A stretch of 64,000 nucleotides of DNA from Astropecten irregularis (Eukaryota; Echinodermata; Asteroidea; Paxillosida; Astropectinidae). Under the pieces are notes generated by a model. It made no database searches. It was not told the origin of the DNA and saw nothing but the letters and a program-made list of their open reading frames with translations. The stretch is from contig OZ020254.1 in the NCBI GenBank assembly GCA_963971285.1, positions 16,212,932-16,276,931 on the forward strand, in the 5' to 3' direction. Of this stretch, positions 33,295 to 44,569 are shown one piece after another. How positions within the stretch are numbered: position 1 is the first letter of the stretch; each line of letters begins with the position of its first letter. The translations under genes were made by a program, and so were the position numbers.

Positions 33295-35382
33295 AATATG
33301 CATCTACTTAGTTTGTGCAAGACAGCTGAAGATCTGAAGCTGCTGGGGGATATCCTCCTGAGTGGTAACATCAGTTCAAGTGATGTTATTTTCACCCTGT
33401 CTGCTGAAGGGAAAGAAGATATGCATCTTCTCCTGGATACACTTCGGGTGATTGATCGGAGGCTGCGTCGTCGAATACTATTAAACGTATGCACCGATCC
33501 AACGTCGCATTATGATGCAAAGGATATATCTGCATTTATGCCACAGGTATCTAAACTAGTATGGGGATTAGGGCTCATAATGATTGGGCGATCATGCCAT
33601 GAAGTCATCGACATAGTCAAGAGAATGAAGGAGTGCAAGTTGGGTAGTTTCTGGCTGTTTAATATCAACATCCATGGCCACATGACTGACCTGGTTCCTA
33701 TTGTTACTCCATCCTTGGACACCCTGGTGTTTGAAAGATGTGGGCTGGTAGACGATGACGTACCAGATCTGATCAGCATCCTCCCTACTGGACATGGTTT
33801 GCTATCTCTCAATCTTGATAACAATGCATTCGGATTAGATGCAGTGAAATGTCTGACTGATCATGTCCAGGGTCTTCCTAAACTTAACGAGCTATCACTT
33901 GAGAACAGTGGCCTCGATGAAGATGTTGTTAAGCCACTAATTTGGAATGCTGTTAGTCCCATCGAAGTCTCATCACGAGAAGACCTGACGCTTCTGAAGG
34001 ATGCTATTGTAAGCGGTACCATTCACTCCGACGAGCCATTACAAGTGAATTACAAGCTGTCTGCTGAAGGGAAAGAAGATATGCAACACCTCTTTGATAT
34101 ACTTGCGTTGATTGATCCGGGGCTGCGTGATCGATTAATGGTATATGTACATATTCATGACATTTCACACTATGAAGCAGACAATATATCTACATTTATG
34201 CCACACGTATCTGAACTAGTGTGGAAAATCGGGCTTAAAATGTCTGGACGATCATGCCATGAAGTCATCGACATAGTCAAGAGAATGAAGGAGTGCAAGT
34301 TGAGTACTTTCAGTCTGTTTAATATCAACACCCATGGCCACGTGACTGACCTGGTTCAAATTGTTACTCCATCCTTGAATGTGTTGGACTTTGACAGATG
34401 TGGGCTGGTAGACGATGACGTACCAGATTTGATCAGCATCCTCCCTACTGGACATGGTTTGCTATCTCTCAATCTTGATAACAATGCATTCGGATTAGAT
34501 GCAGTGAAATGTCTGACTGATCATGTCCAGGGTCTTCCTAAACTGAACCAGCTATCACTTGAGAACAGTGGCCTCGATGAAGATGTTGTTAAGCCACTAA
34601 TTTGGAATGCTGTTAGTCCCATCGAAGTCTCATCACGAGAAGACCTGACGCTTCTGAAGGATGCTATTGTAAGCGGTACCATTCACTCCGACGAGCCATT
34701 ACAAGTGAATTACAAGCTGTCTGCTGAAGGGAAAGAAGATATGCAACACCTCTTTGATATACTTGCGTTGATTGATCCGGGGCTGCGTGATCGATTAATG
34801 GTATATGTACATATTCATGACATTTCACACTATGATGCGGAGGATATGTCTGCATTCATGCCACAGGTATCTGAACTAGTGAGGCAAGTCGGGCTCAAAA
34901 TGTCTGGACGATCATGCCATGAAGTCACCGACATAGTTGAGAGAATGATTGAGTCCAAATTGCCTCATTTCAGTCTGTTTGATATCAACATCCATAGCCA
35001 CTTGACTAACCTGGCTCCTATTGTTACTCCATCCTTGATTATATTGGACTTTGATACATGTGGGCTGGTAGACGATGACGTACCGGATCTGATCAGCATC
35101 CTCCCTGCTGGGCATCGTTTGCTATCTCTCAATCTTGATAACAATGCATTCGGATTAGATGCAGCGAAATGTCTGACTGATCATTTACAGTGTCTTCCTA
35201 AACTTGCCAGGCTATCACTTGATAACATTGGCCTCGATGAAGATGTTGTTAAGCAACTGATTTGGAATGCTGTTGCTTCTATCGAAATTTCAACACGTGA
35301 AGACCTGACGCTTCTGAAGGATGCTATTGTAAGTCGTAACATTCACCCCGACAACCCAAGTGCAGTACGAGCTGTCTGCTGA
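33295..35382 (+). CDS. NLR gene: leucine-rich super-repeats 1-3
   Basis: The frame resumes just after the array (NMHLLSLCKTAEDLKLLGDI) and contains super-repeats of exactly 660 bp (220 residues), boundaries near 33945, 34605 and 35265. Each has a divergent helical half (SAEGKEDMQHLFDILALID) and a half with ribonuclease-inhibitor-like LRRs (LLSLNLDNNAFGLDAVKCL, LPKLNELSLENSGLDEDVV). Long blocks are identical between units 1-3 at the DNA level, while a window of about 100 bp around GHVTDLV varies more, the pattern expected if the variable face senses ligands. The frame ends at 35382 because of a 5-bp deletion in unit 4. The apparent ATG at 33274 lies in the repeat array and need not be a start. 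Confidence 0.8.
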   Translation, partial: NMHLLSLCKTAEDLKLLGDILLSGNISSSDVIFTLSAEGKEDMHLLLDTLRVIDRRLRRRILLNVCTDPTSHYDAKDISAFMPQVSKLVWGLGLIMIGRSCHEVIDIVKRMKECKLGSFWLFNINIHGHMTDLVPIVTPSLDTLVFERCGLVDDDVPDLISILPTGHGLLSLNLDNNAFGLDAVKCLTDHVQGLPKLNELSLENSGLDEDVVKPLIWNAVSPIEVSSREDLTLLKDAIVSGTIHSDEPLQVNYKLSAEGKEDMQHLFDILALIDPGLRDRLMVYVHIHDISHYEADNISTFMPHVSELVWKIGLKMSGRSCHEVIDIVKRMKECKLSTFSLFNINTHGHVTDLVQIVTPSLNVLDFDRCGLVDDDVPDLISILPTGHGLLSLNLDNNAFGLDAVKCLTDHVQGLPKLNQLSLENSGLDEDVVKPLIWNAVSPIEVSSREDLTLLKDAIVSGTIHSDEPLQVNYKLSAEGKEDMQHLFDILALIDPGLRDRLMVYVHIHDISHYDAEDMSAFMPQVSELVRQVGLKMSGRSCHEVTDIVERMIESKLPHFSLFDINIHSHLTNLAPIVTPSLIILDFDTCGLVDDDVPDLISILPAGHRLLSLNLDNNAFGLDAAKCLTDHLQCLPKLARLSLDNIGLDEDVVKQLIWNAVASIEISTREDLTLLKDAIVSRNIHPDNPSAVRAVC

Positions 35383-35947
35383 AGGGAAAGAAGATATGCA
35401 ACACCTCCTGGATATACTTGCGTCGATTGATCCGGGGCTGCGAGATCAAATATGGTTACGTTTACATATTCATGACATTTCACACTATGAGGCAGAGGAT
35501 ATGTTAAATTTTATGCCACACGTATCTGAACTAGTGTTGAAATTCGGGCTTTACATGTCTGGCCGATCGTTGCATGAAGTCACTGACATAGTGATGAGAA
35601 TAAAGGAGTGCAAGTTGAGTTATTTCAGTCTGTATGATATCAACATCCATGGCCACGTGACTGACCTGGTCCCTATTGTTACTCCATCCTTGAATATGTT
35701 GGACTTTGATACATGTGGGCTGGTAGACGATGACGTACCGGATCTGATCAGCATCCTCTCTGCTGCTGGACGTGGTTTGGTAAGCATTAAACTTAACAAC
35801 AATGCATTCGGTTTGGATGCCGTGAAATGTCTGACTGATCATGTCCAGGGTCTTCCTAAACTAGTCGGGCTATCACTTGATAACATTGGCCTCGATGAAG
35901 ATGTTGTTCAGCGACTAATTTTGAATGCTGGTTTTTATTCCTCCTGA
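35363..35947 (+). pseudogene. NLR gene: fourth super-repeat after a 5-bp deletion
   Basis: Relative to units 2 and 3, about five bases (ATTAC) are missing near 35356, shifting the frame. The unit then continues intact (YELSAEGKEDMQHLLDILAS, then LVDDDVPDLISIL and LDNIGLDEDVVQRLILN) to a TGA at 35945-35947. If the upstream frame is translated, this unit is lost. A cryptic splice or a sequencing error could rescue it. Confidence 0.75.
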
Positions 35948-37184
35948 ATTAAGTTATCTGGCATCGGACGTCTGATGTATCATATTGCACTCATGAACCG
36001 CGAACCTGTGCTGGAGGACTCAGACTAAAGTCCAGATTCGAGGCCCGATTTAAAACGACTCAGATTCGAACTCGGATAGTAAGGACACGTTCCTAGTCCG
36101 CCCCAAAGGAACGATTTTCACCTCTTTTATTACCACAATTTCATTTCCTATGAACAGTCTTCAACTTTGGTAATGTACATGTATCGGCTATAATGCATGC
36201 ATTGCCCAATGATGTTATACATGATGCGTGATCACATTTGAGGGGGCCCATGTTCGTGGTTTTTGTATACTTGACTACTAAAGTTATACACAGTGCCTGG
36301 CCACATTTAATTGGCTTAAAGTTCATGGTAATTAGCCTAACAAAGTTTTGCATGGTGCCCGGCCACTAATGTTGGCGCTTGTCCAGCCAGACGGTCTTGG
36401 CGACTTGAACTTGTGTACCCGCAGTCGATTCCATTTGTACACGACTTGACTGAGTTGTGTTCGATTAGCTGTTCTGAATATTTCTGTAGTGGTAATTTTT
36501 AATGACAAAATGCAAAAGCTGCTATGAAAACTTGATACAAACCCTATTTCATCTCAAACATGACCTTTCGGCACAAATAGATCATCAAAGAAATAATTTT
36601 CACCAGCCGCAATTACGGTTAACAAATACATTATTACAAATAATCTTAAGGCCCATTCGCCAGTTGAATCAATCGTTTAACGCCACACGCAGCATGAGAG
36701 AAGAAATCATTCTTACAATTTGTGTTTTTGTTTCTCTAATTCTTTTTGTAGCACACTGAACCTAATGTTATCTTAGAGTTTCGGGACCCGGGTCTAACTC
36801 GGAAAATCGATTCCTATTGGAATCGGAATCGATTCCGAAAATGTTGAAACAGCCCCAATCCAGCACATAAAATGTGTGATGAGTGGAATATGTGCCAGAG
36901 AGATCAACTAGTGTCAGACCATTATCGGTGTTTTTCAGACTAATGAAGTTGAATTTGAGCAATCACAGGGAATATTTCAGGGGCACACAAAGTAGGGGCA
37001 CGTGTTATCCGCCACTTAACTCTCCCACCCCAACCCCGAAAAAAAAAACATGTAATTGAGGAGGCTGAATACACAGTTTGTGCTATTTCCTTTCGATTTT
37101 TTTAGAGTCAAACATTCTGTTTTCGGTTGTACTTTTAACAAAATGTTGAAACCTGGCCATGGTTTGGAAATGCTTCATCTTATA
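35948..37184. other. Downstream flank of the NLR, no gene seen
   Basis: AT-rich, with a CGATTCC/GGAATCG palindromic cluster near 36805-36840. No exon supported. Confidence 0.4.
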
Positions 37185-37305
37185 ATTACAATGCATTCGG
37201 TTTGGATGCAGTGAAATGTCTGACTGATCATGCTCTGGGTCTTCCTGAACTATCCGAGCAATCACTTGATAACACTGGCATAGATAAAGATGTTGTTAGG
37301 CAGGT
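37185..37305 (+). pseudogene. Orphan LRR fragment of the NLR super-repeat
   Basis: About 120 bp matching the end of the 660-bp unit (AATGCATTCGGTTTGGATGC... through GATGTTGTTAGGCAG). It still reads as NAFGLDAVKCLTDHALGLPE and DNTGIDKDVV, with substitutions seen nowhere else. It is a relic of a fifth unit or of a neighbouring paralogue. Confidence 0.8.
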
Positions 37306-37667
37306 TGTTGGCCTATCTCAAGGAATTTGGAATGTTCAAAACTGAAAAATATTTCATTCTTAAGTATCATATCACACGAAAATTCACATGAAACACCATT
37401 CAATAGAAAAACAAGTAAATAAAGATTCGGTTCCGATCATGAAACCTGTAATGATGTTATTTGTGATAGCATAACCAGCAAGGTGAGGGACATTGTTTAA
37501 TAATCTGTTGGGTTGAAGTTGCTGACTGTAAAAATTGTACAAATGTGATGCAAGAGAACTTCCGTGTTGTGGAAGTGACAATATGAATTCAATGAATACG
37601 ATAATTCTCAATTTACAATAAATTTTGGTGTATGCCATGTACGGCCGTGTAAATATACATACAATAT

Positions 37668-38055
37668 CATGGGTGTCGATCCCGGGGGGATGGGGGAGAT
37701 ATATCCCCCTAATATTTAAGGTTGGGGAATGGCGTGTATTATAATCCCCCCCCCCCCCAATATTTCGAGGTTGAATATTATTAAAGTTTATTGTATATAA
37801 ATATTACATGATCCTTGGGTTTTTTTTTAGTCTTCGCAGTGAATTTATATTGTTTAATTCTTCTGAATATCGTTTTTAAATGCTGTAAAATGCGACTTTT
37901 CGACTCAGTTTGTATTAAAAAGTCCCTGGTTTGGGAGGGGGTATTCAACCTCCCACAACCTCTCCCGCTCGGTCGCTTCGTTCCCTCGCATAGGACACCA
38001 AATCACCAATCACCCCCCCCCCCCCCCCAATCATGAAAAGAAATCGACACCTATG
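37668..38055. mobile_element. MITE with CATGGGTGTCGAT ends
   Basis: Inverted ends CATGGGTGTCGAT (37668-37680) and ATCGACACCTATG (38043-38055), 388 bp. ACAATAT lies next to both ends (one base offset on the right) as a possible target duplication. The inside has long C-runs (about 37747 and 38010), where base calls may be unreliable. Confidence 0.65.
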
Positions 38056-38750
38056 CACAATATTATACGAATACACTAATATTCCTATAAATAAATACTT
38101 CTTGTAGAATTTCAGCGGGAACACCTGTAGAATCCAACCTGTTTAAGGACTCTGCTTTCTCCTTTATTCTGGGTGCGTTCGTTTGGCTTCCACAGTCGAC
38201 ACTCGAGTCGACACTTGTTTTGCGCAGTATACGCGCCCATTCCCATACAGGTCTGGGTTGCCCATGGAAGCTTAACAAACACACAAATATCTGTTTTGTA
38301 CTGCACCGTGTTACAATGTTCAGTACAATAGCTGGTGTAAAGCAACTATCGTGATTCGTGACTGATTTTGTTTTGAAATTGTCTAACACACTGACAATGA
38401 ACCAAATCATGTATAATAGTGTTTGCTATAATATAATTATTATGTACAATATTATGCTTGTGTGTATATAGTATTGTCGTGTTTGGATATAATAACATTC
38501 AAATTTACCATTGTATATAGCTATTCAGCTCTACTGTTCTACATCTCACATTCATTCAATCAAAAGCAAGCTTTGCTGCATCTTGAGAAAGTTCAATATC
38601 TTCACCCAAGTCTGGGCTTTTACCTCAGTAAATGGCAGATATGAAATGAAGCAACATAGGCGTTTATGTCAAGACGAGTTCAGCTTAATGACATGTTTTA
38701 GTGTGGGTTGGGTGGTAGTTATCAAAACATGTTTGTCGAGTATATAGCTG
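38056..38750. other. Intergenic, no gene seen
   Basis: No convincing exon on either strand up to the start of the large TIR element. Confidence 0.4.
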
Positions 38751-38759
38751 CCCAGGTAG

Positions 38760-39315
38760 CACACTGACGTCGGCCCGTCGTTGGCATTTGGTCGGCTCAT
38801 GACGTCGGATGGGCGTAGGTAAACAGGGAATATGCAAATACCGCCGACGTCGGCGTGACGTCCAGGTACACCGTTGGGTGGACATTGGACCGACGTTGTA
38901 CCGACGACATAGTAATAACCACGGCCCGACGTTGTTCCAACTTACTCTACCTGCGTCGGCCCGTCGTTGGCATTTGGTCGGCTCATGACGTCGGAAAGAC
39001 GTAGGTAAACGGGGCATATGCAAATCCCGCCGACGTCGGCGTGACGTCCAGGTCAACCGTTGGGTGGATATTGGACCGACGTTGTACCGACGACACAGTA
39101 ATAACCACGGCCCGACGTTGTTCCTACTTCCTCTACCTGCGTTGGCCCGTCGTTGGCATTTGGTCGGCTCATGAAGTCGGAAGGACGTAGGTAAACGGGG
39201 CATATGCAAATCCCGCCGACGTCGGCGTGACGTCCAGATTTACTGTTGGGTGGATATTGGACCGACGTTGTACCGACGACCTCATAATACCCACGGCCCG
39301 ACGTCGTTCCAACTT
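38760..39315. repeat. 187-bp tandem units (left arm)
   Basis: Three head-to-tail units with CGGCCCGTCGTTGGCATTTG, GCCGACGTCGGCGTGACGTC and GGACCGACGTTGTACCGACG, about 187 bp apart. Confidence 0.9.
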
Positions 39316-39745
39316 AAAATCCGTCGGCCCGACTTTTACCCGACCCCTCGCCTACGTCCTCCCGACTGCCATATTCCATACCTTTGCCGACTTGATAAAT
39401 CCGTCGGCCCGACTTTTACCCGACCCCTCCCCTACGTCCTCCCGACTGCCATTTTCCATGCTTTTGCCGACTTGATAAATCCGTCGGCCCGACTTTTACC
39501 CGACCCGTCCCCTACGTCCTCCCGACTGCCATATCCCATGCCTTTGCCGACTTAATAAATCCGTCGGCCCGACTTTTACCCGACCCCTCGCCTACGTCCT
39601 CCCGACTGCCATATTCCATACCTTTGCCGACTTGATCAATCCGTCGGCCCGACTTTTACCCGACCCCTCCCCTACGTCCTGCCGACTGCCATATCCCATG
39701 CCTTTGCCGACTTGATAAATCCGTCGGCCCGACTTTTGACCAACC
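39316..39745. repeat. 80-bp tandem units (left arm)
   Basis: About six units of roughly 79-81 bp: AAATCCGTCGGCCCGACTTT, CCTACGTCCTCCCGACTGCC and CATGCCTTTGCCGACTTG blocks. Confidence 0.9.
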
Positions 39746-40874
39746 CGGCCCTACGTCCACCTTACGGCTCTCAGGCAGACGCTCAGCCGACCTGTTCCCT
39801 CCATCGGCCACCCTTCATCGCTCGAAAAGGCAGAATTATCACTAACACAGCTATCAATGCTACGCTTGTCTTTGCACTTCAAACCTATACGTTAAAAAAC
39901 TCACATTGAAACAAATAAATTAATGTACCGTACACTATGTATTTTAATAAATGCAAAAGAAGTACGGAAATTTAAAATACAATGCACTTGAACATTTTTG
40001 GAAAAAGAAAACATAATTTAGTTCAACTTGCTTTTCTTTTCTGACGATAAAAAGAAAATGTACACTTCTGAACCATCACACAGGTATACTTTGAGCTTAA
40101 AATTGTGGCATCACATTTCTCTATAAATGGAATTACTTAGTTTGATCAAAATCTAAAAATAAAATTCTTTCACACACCAACAACTTGATAAATCAATGAG
40201 AACTTAATAATAGGTTTTCCCGGTCATTTTCGGCAAATGAGCGGACAATTTAAACGCTGCGCCATTCCATTAAGCGGGAAACTGCAAGGCACCTCAAAAT
40301 ATTCAATTACACTTCATGTGCAAGCAAAATGTAAACAAACGTCATTTGGCAGCGACAAATTGAATGCGGATTTTGCATGGCTAAATTAACCGACTGTTGA
40401 ATAGAATTGAATGCAATGCTATATCAATACGGATGCATCAAAGTGAAATCGAGTTTCAACCGAAGAGGCAAAATCACGTGAACATGAATGCTTGAACATG
40501 AAATTGGCTGCTCAGTTGCTGAACATGACTGGGGAAACATAAAGAAACTGGTTAAACCAGGAAACATCAAATTGTAGAATCAGACTGAAACACACTATAT
40601 CGCAAAGTAAAATATGCATCATAATTTCGTGATGTTTGTAAGGTCCGCTTCAAACTTCGAAAAAGGCTCATTAAATGCAAACAATGGGCCAATTTAAGTA
40701 ACTAAACATAGAAAAATTTTAATTGCTGTATACGTTTAACGTGTTTGCATTTTAAATTGTATTGAAGCTGGACAGTGAGATTTAGTTAACGTCTGAACAC
40801 AGTTCACAGTTAAACATATTTATTCTTTACAAGTATTATGGCTTTAGTTATGGAGGTAAAAATAGACATCCGTG

Positions 40875-41235
40875 TTAAAAGGTAATTTCATACTTTGGTT
40901 TTTGTCAAAGAAATGCAGATTGATGGACACAAAAAAATATACAGTGACAGTCATCTGTGAAATTCCCAGTCCCATTTATACGGTGACCACTTTTTGAGAA
41001 AACAGTGAAAAACGGTATTTTAAACATGTTTTCACTGTTATTTTTTATCTTTAAAAGATCAAAATTGTTTTGGGGCGTTACTTAGTTTGACTCTTTTCTG
41101 GATTCACAGTTTTTCATGCAGACAAATTTTAACGGTATGTTTATACCATCACCATCTTTATACCCTTTACATTACAGGTAAATCAGTGAAGATTTTTGTA
41201 TTGGTACGCTACCAGAGTATCATACAACTTTTAAA
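40875..41235. mobile_element. MITE, TTAAAGGT family, inside the 5.7-kb element
   Basis: About 361 bp. The left end TTAAAAGGTAATTTCATACTT and the right end TACCAGAGTATCATACAACT + TTTAA are inverted relative to each other. Nested in the core of the large element. Confidence 0.75.
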
Positions 41236-42011
41236 CTGCACTGTGAGCAGACTTTGCTTAGCATATAATGCGAATCAAAATGCTTGCTCTGTTTGTGAAC
41301 AGGCACTTTCTATTCAGCGTTCAGCTGGTTCAATTACCAGTATCACGTCGAGGCTGTTGAGCATTAAGTTCTCCTCAGCAACGGGCCGTAAAGAAACCAC
41401 TCATTCCACAGTCTCCTTTGTTTCACAGCATCTGTAAATTAACACCAGAATATAATGCACATCAGGCTATAGATTTTGTTTACACTCTAAAAAATGCAAA
41501 TATAAGCTTGGCTTAAAGGCTGAACTCAGACCACGGTCATCAAATTCGTATCACAACTTTTAGGCCAATATTTAAATACCTCATTGCGACTAGCCATGAT
41601 GACATGTACTGTGTAATGATTCTCCCACCATAAAATGAACAGTACATGCATGCTAATAGACAGTGCGTGTGGGTCATTAAACACACACAAGACCAGTGCT
41701 ATACCGGCTCATTATAATTATCACCATGTCAAGGACAGTTGTTGACCCTGCGACACAGTAATGTGGCATCTGGCAAGATACTGAGATAGGAGTGGTTGCC
41801 TGCGTGTTGTTTATAATTGCTGTCGGCATAAGGTTGCATACCTCCGTGATTAATGCAGCTAGGCTTTCAAGCCTAGACCAAGAAAACCCAGTACATGTAC
41901 ATGTACTGTATAGCTGAATTCAAATTTACAGTCACCAAGTATATATAGCTTCACACAAATATCCATTTGTTGAAACAATTAGAATGTTATTAAATTCATA
42001 CTGAAACTTAC

Positions 42012-42144
42012 ACTGTTCTAAGGCAAGAAGCAGCTGGATTTCCAAAAGACACAGCACGCACAGTAGATCGTAGTTCGTACAGCATTCCAGTGGACACAAA
42101 TGATGAGTTCCTTTCTCCAAGACCACAAACCTTTACCATAGCAT
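42012..42144 (-). other. Candidate spliced exon in the core of the 5.7-kb element
   Basis: On the minus strand TTTTCCTATAG precedes 42144 and CAGT|GTAAGT follows 42012 (donor 42011-42006). One frame is open throughout and reads DAMVKVCGLGERNSSFVSTG and onward, with no known domain. It lies about 490 bp downstream of a donor (AACG|GTGAGT at 42633) that follows a promoter-like cluster. Identity unknown. Confidence 0.35.
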
Positions 42145-42722
42145 CTATAGGAAAATAATAGACCTGTCAACTATTTGACAACTGTAAATCTGCCACGTTA
42201 ACCACAAGTTTGAATGATGGGGAATGCCATCTTCAAATATTCTAAATTGTCTCACTGCAATAAACCGGTTAAGTATCAATCTACCGTGAAAACTGTGAGT
42301 GCATTTTCATCCATTACTTTGAAACTGCATTATTTAATTATTCACTAGTTTTTTACCCAGCCACTGGTTCTTTACGCAACTTCTTTCCCATACAGTGAAA
42401 CAGACTACAGCACAAGTAGGCACATGTACACGTGTACATTATATCGATACACACATGACAAACTGCCATGTTCAGTACTTGACTAACAGGTAGGCATACT
42501 ACGGCCAGACGAACGAAAGTCATATGCCTCAATTCACATTTTCTTCACATGACATCATGCTTTAACCTATAAAAGAAATACAGAGGATCACAAAGAAAGC
42601 GTATAGTTATACAAAAATCTGTAAATACTCACCGTTCTCAACAAATCACGAAGAATTCCATCGACAAATTGTGCACCGCCAAGAAATCCGTTACACTTCC
42701 TTCACGTATAACGGTCAATTCA

Positions 42723-42754
42723 TTTTATATGCTGCGCATGCGCATTTTCATTGG
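42723..42754 (-). promoter_or_regulatory. Compact promoter: CCAAT, NRF-1 palindrome, TATA box
   Basis: Read on the minus strand: CCAAT (42754-42750), TGCGCATGCGCA (42744-42733, the full NRF-1 consensus) and TATAAAA (42729-42723). A start near 42695 would give a short first exon ending at the GTGAGT donor (42633). Spacing and order are those of a metazoan Pol II promoter. Confidence 0.5.
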
Positions 42755-43084
42755 CTATGGGGCTGAGCCGTAAACTTGACAAGTCTTTTAGAGTCGCGGT
42801 GAAACTGAGTATCTCTTTATTACATATTTATACATGGTATTTTCAAAGAACTTACATTAAAACTGCAAATATGAATTAACACGAATGCATGTAATACAAT
42901 ATGTATTTTGACAAATACAGACGCTGATGAACATTTAATAGAACATAATCACAATTCAATCAGTGCTTGTAGACTTTCAGAAGTTTATGAAATTTTGAGC
43001 GCGTTGGTTTGAAATTGCCAACGTAAATTTACAAGGCCTACAGGGAAACCCAAGGAATATATAAAGGGCGAGAGCGATCCACTG

Positions 43085-44250
43085 TCGATCGATCGGTTAT
43101 GTCCCGCCAACGTAGACTGAGTGTCTTCATTTGGGTGCCGACGGTCAGTTGTGTCCCACCCAACGTCGGCAAGTATGGCACCAATCCGACGTTGGGTCAA
43201 TGGTTTTGTTTGGACTGTGGCCCGACACCTTCAATTGGACTAGTCGGTTATCTACAGTCCCGCCAACATCGGCAACATGGTAACGATCCGACGTTGGGTC
43301 AATGGTTTTATTTGGACTGTGGCCCGACGTCATTAATTGGACTAGTCGGTTATCTACAGTCCCGCCAACGTCGGCAACATGGTAACGATCCGACGCTGGG
43401 TCAATGGTTATGTTTGGACTGTGGCCCGACGTCATCAATTGGACTACGTCGGTTATCTATAGTCCCGCCAACGTCGGCAACATGGCACCAATCCGACGCC
43501 GGGTTAATGGTTATGTTTGGACTGTGGCCCGACATCATTAATTGGACTAGTCGGTTATCTATAGTCCCGCCAACGTCAGAAACATGGCACCAATCCGACG
43601 TTGGGTCAATGGTTATGTTTGAACTGTGGCCCGACGTCATCAATTGGACTACGTCGGTTATCTATAGTCCCGCCAACGTCGGCAACATGGCACCAATCCG
43701 ACGTTAGGTTAATGGTTATGTTTGGACTGTGGCCCGACGTCATTAATTGGACTAGTCGGTTATCTACAGTCCCGCCAACGTTGGCAACATGGCACCAATC
43801 CGACGTTGGGTTAATGGTTTTGTTTGGACTGTGGCCCGACGTCATCAATTGGACTAGTCGGTTATCCAAAGTCCCGCCAACGTCGGCAACATGGCACCAA
43901 TCCGACGTTGGGTTAATGGTTTTGTTTGGACTATGGCCCGACGTCATCAATTGGACTAGTCGGTTATCCAAAGTCCCGCCAACGTCGGCAACATGGCGCC
44001 AATCCGACGTTGGGTTAATGGTTTTGTTTGGACTGTGGCCCGACGTCATCAATTGGACTAGTCGGTTATCTATAGTCCCGCCAACGTCGGCTGAGTGTCT
44101 TTATTTGATGCCGACGGTTAGTTGTGTCCCAACCAACGTCGGCAACATGGTACCAATCCGACGTCGGGTTAATGGTTTTGTTTGGACTACGGTCCAACGT
44201 CATCAATAGGACTGGTCGGTTAAATATAGTCCCGCCGACGTCGGCAGGGA
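43085..44250. repeat. About 102-bp tandem units (right arm)
   Basis: About ten units with GTCCCGCCAACGTCGGCAAC, ATCCGACGTTGGGTTAATGG and GGACTGTGGCCCGACGTCAT blocks. Open frames across the array on both strands arise from the repeat and are not genes. Confidence 0.9.
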
Positions 44251-44569
44251 CCTTACTTTAATGACGTTGGGCAAAAGAATAAAAACCGACGTCGGCTGGC
44301 AGTCCAGTTTCGGGCACGTCGGGAAGACGAATTCCTGCCTACGTCGGTAGGACGTCCCAAAGGCCGACGTCCGATTCGAAACGTCGGTTGGAGGTCGTAC
44401 CGATTTACTTTAACCGACCCCGACCATTTACCGACTTTGCCGACCCACTGCCGACTGAACCCTACGTCGGGCCGACGTCAGTGTGCTACCTGGGTGACTA
44501 CTGCAAAATAGCATAACGATAAAAGTCAATAGGTTGGCCGATTTAGGTACTTTTGTGATAAACTGCCGA

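Larger units (their letters stand above)
38751..44494. mobile_element. 5.7-kb TIR element with tandem-repeat termini
   Basis: The left end CCCAGGTAGCACACTGACGT (38751) continues GTCGGCCCG and is matched by its exact complement at the right end (to 44494). Both ends are built of GACGTCGG/CCGACGT-rich tandem arrays, but the arrays differ. Left: three 187-bp units, then six 80-bp units. Right: about ten 102-bp units and a terminal 250-bp block. The roughly 3.3-kb core (39745-43080) has no open frame resembling a transposase, so the element looks non-autonomous or has spliced coding too short to recognise. Superfamily not assigned. TG flanks both ends, too short to prove a target duplication. Confidence 0.8.

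Noticed and set aside
33510-35842. Minus-strand open frames antisense to the LRR repeats
   Set aside because: They recur at the same place in every 660-bp unit, antisense to a clear LRR frame, and read as no known protein.
38685-39555. Arg-rich and Pro-rich open frames over the left-arm arrays
   Set aside because: They translate GACGTCGG-type tandem repeats on both strands equally well.
41087-41437. 116-codon frame in the core of the large TIR element as a transposase
   Set aside because: Its first part is MITE sequence and the rest shows no catalytic motif.
43099-44209. Open frames of about 100-200 codons on both strands of the right arm of the large TIR element
   Set aside because: They follow the roughly 102-bp repeat unit and have no start context or domain. 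They are products of periodicity.
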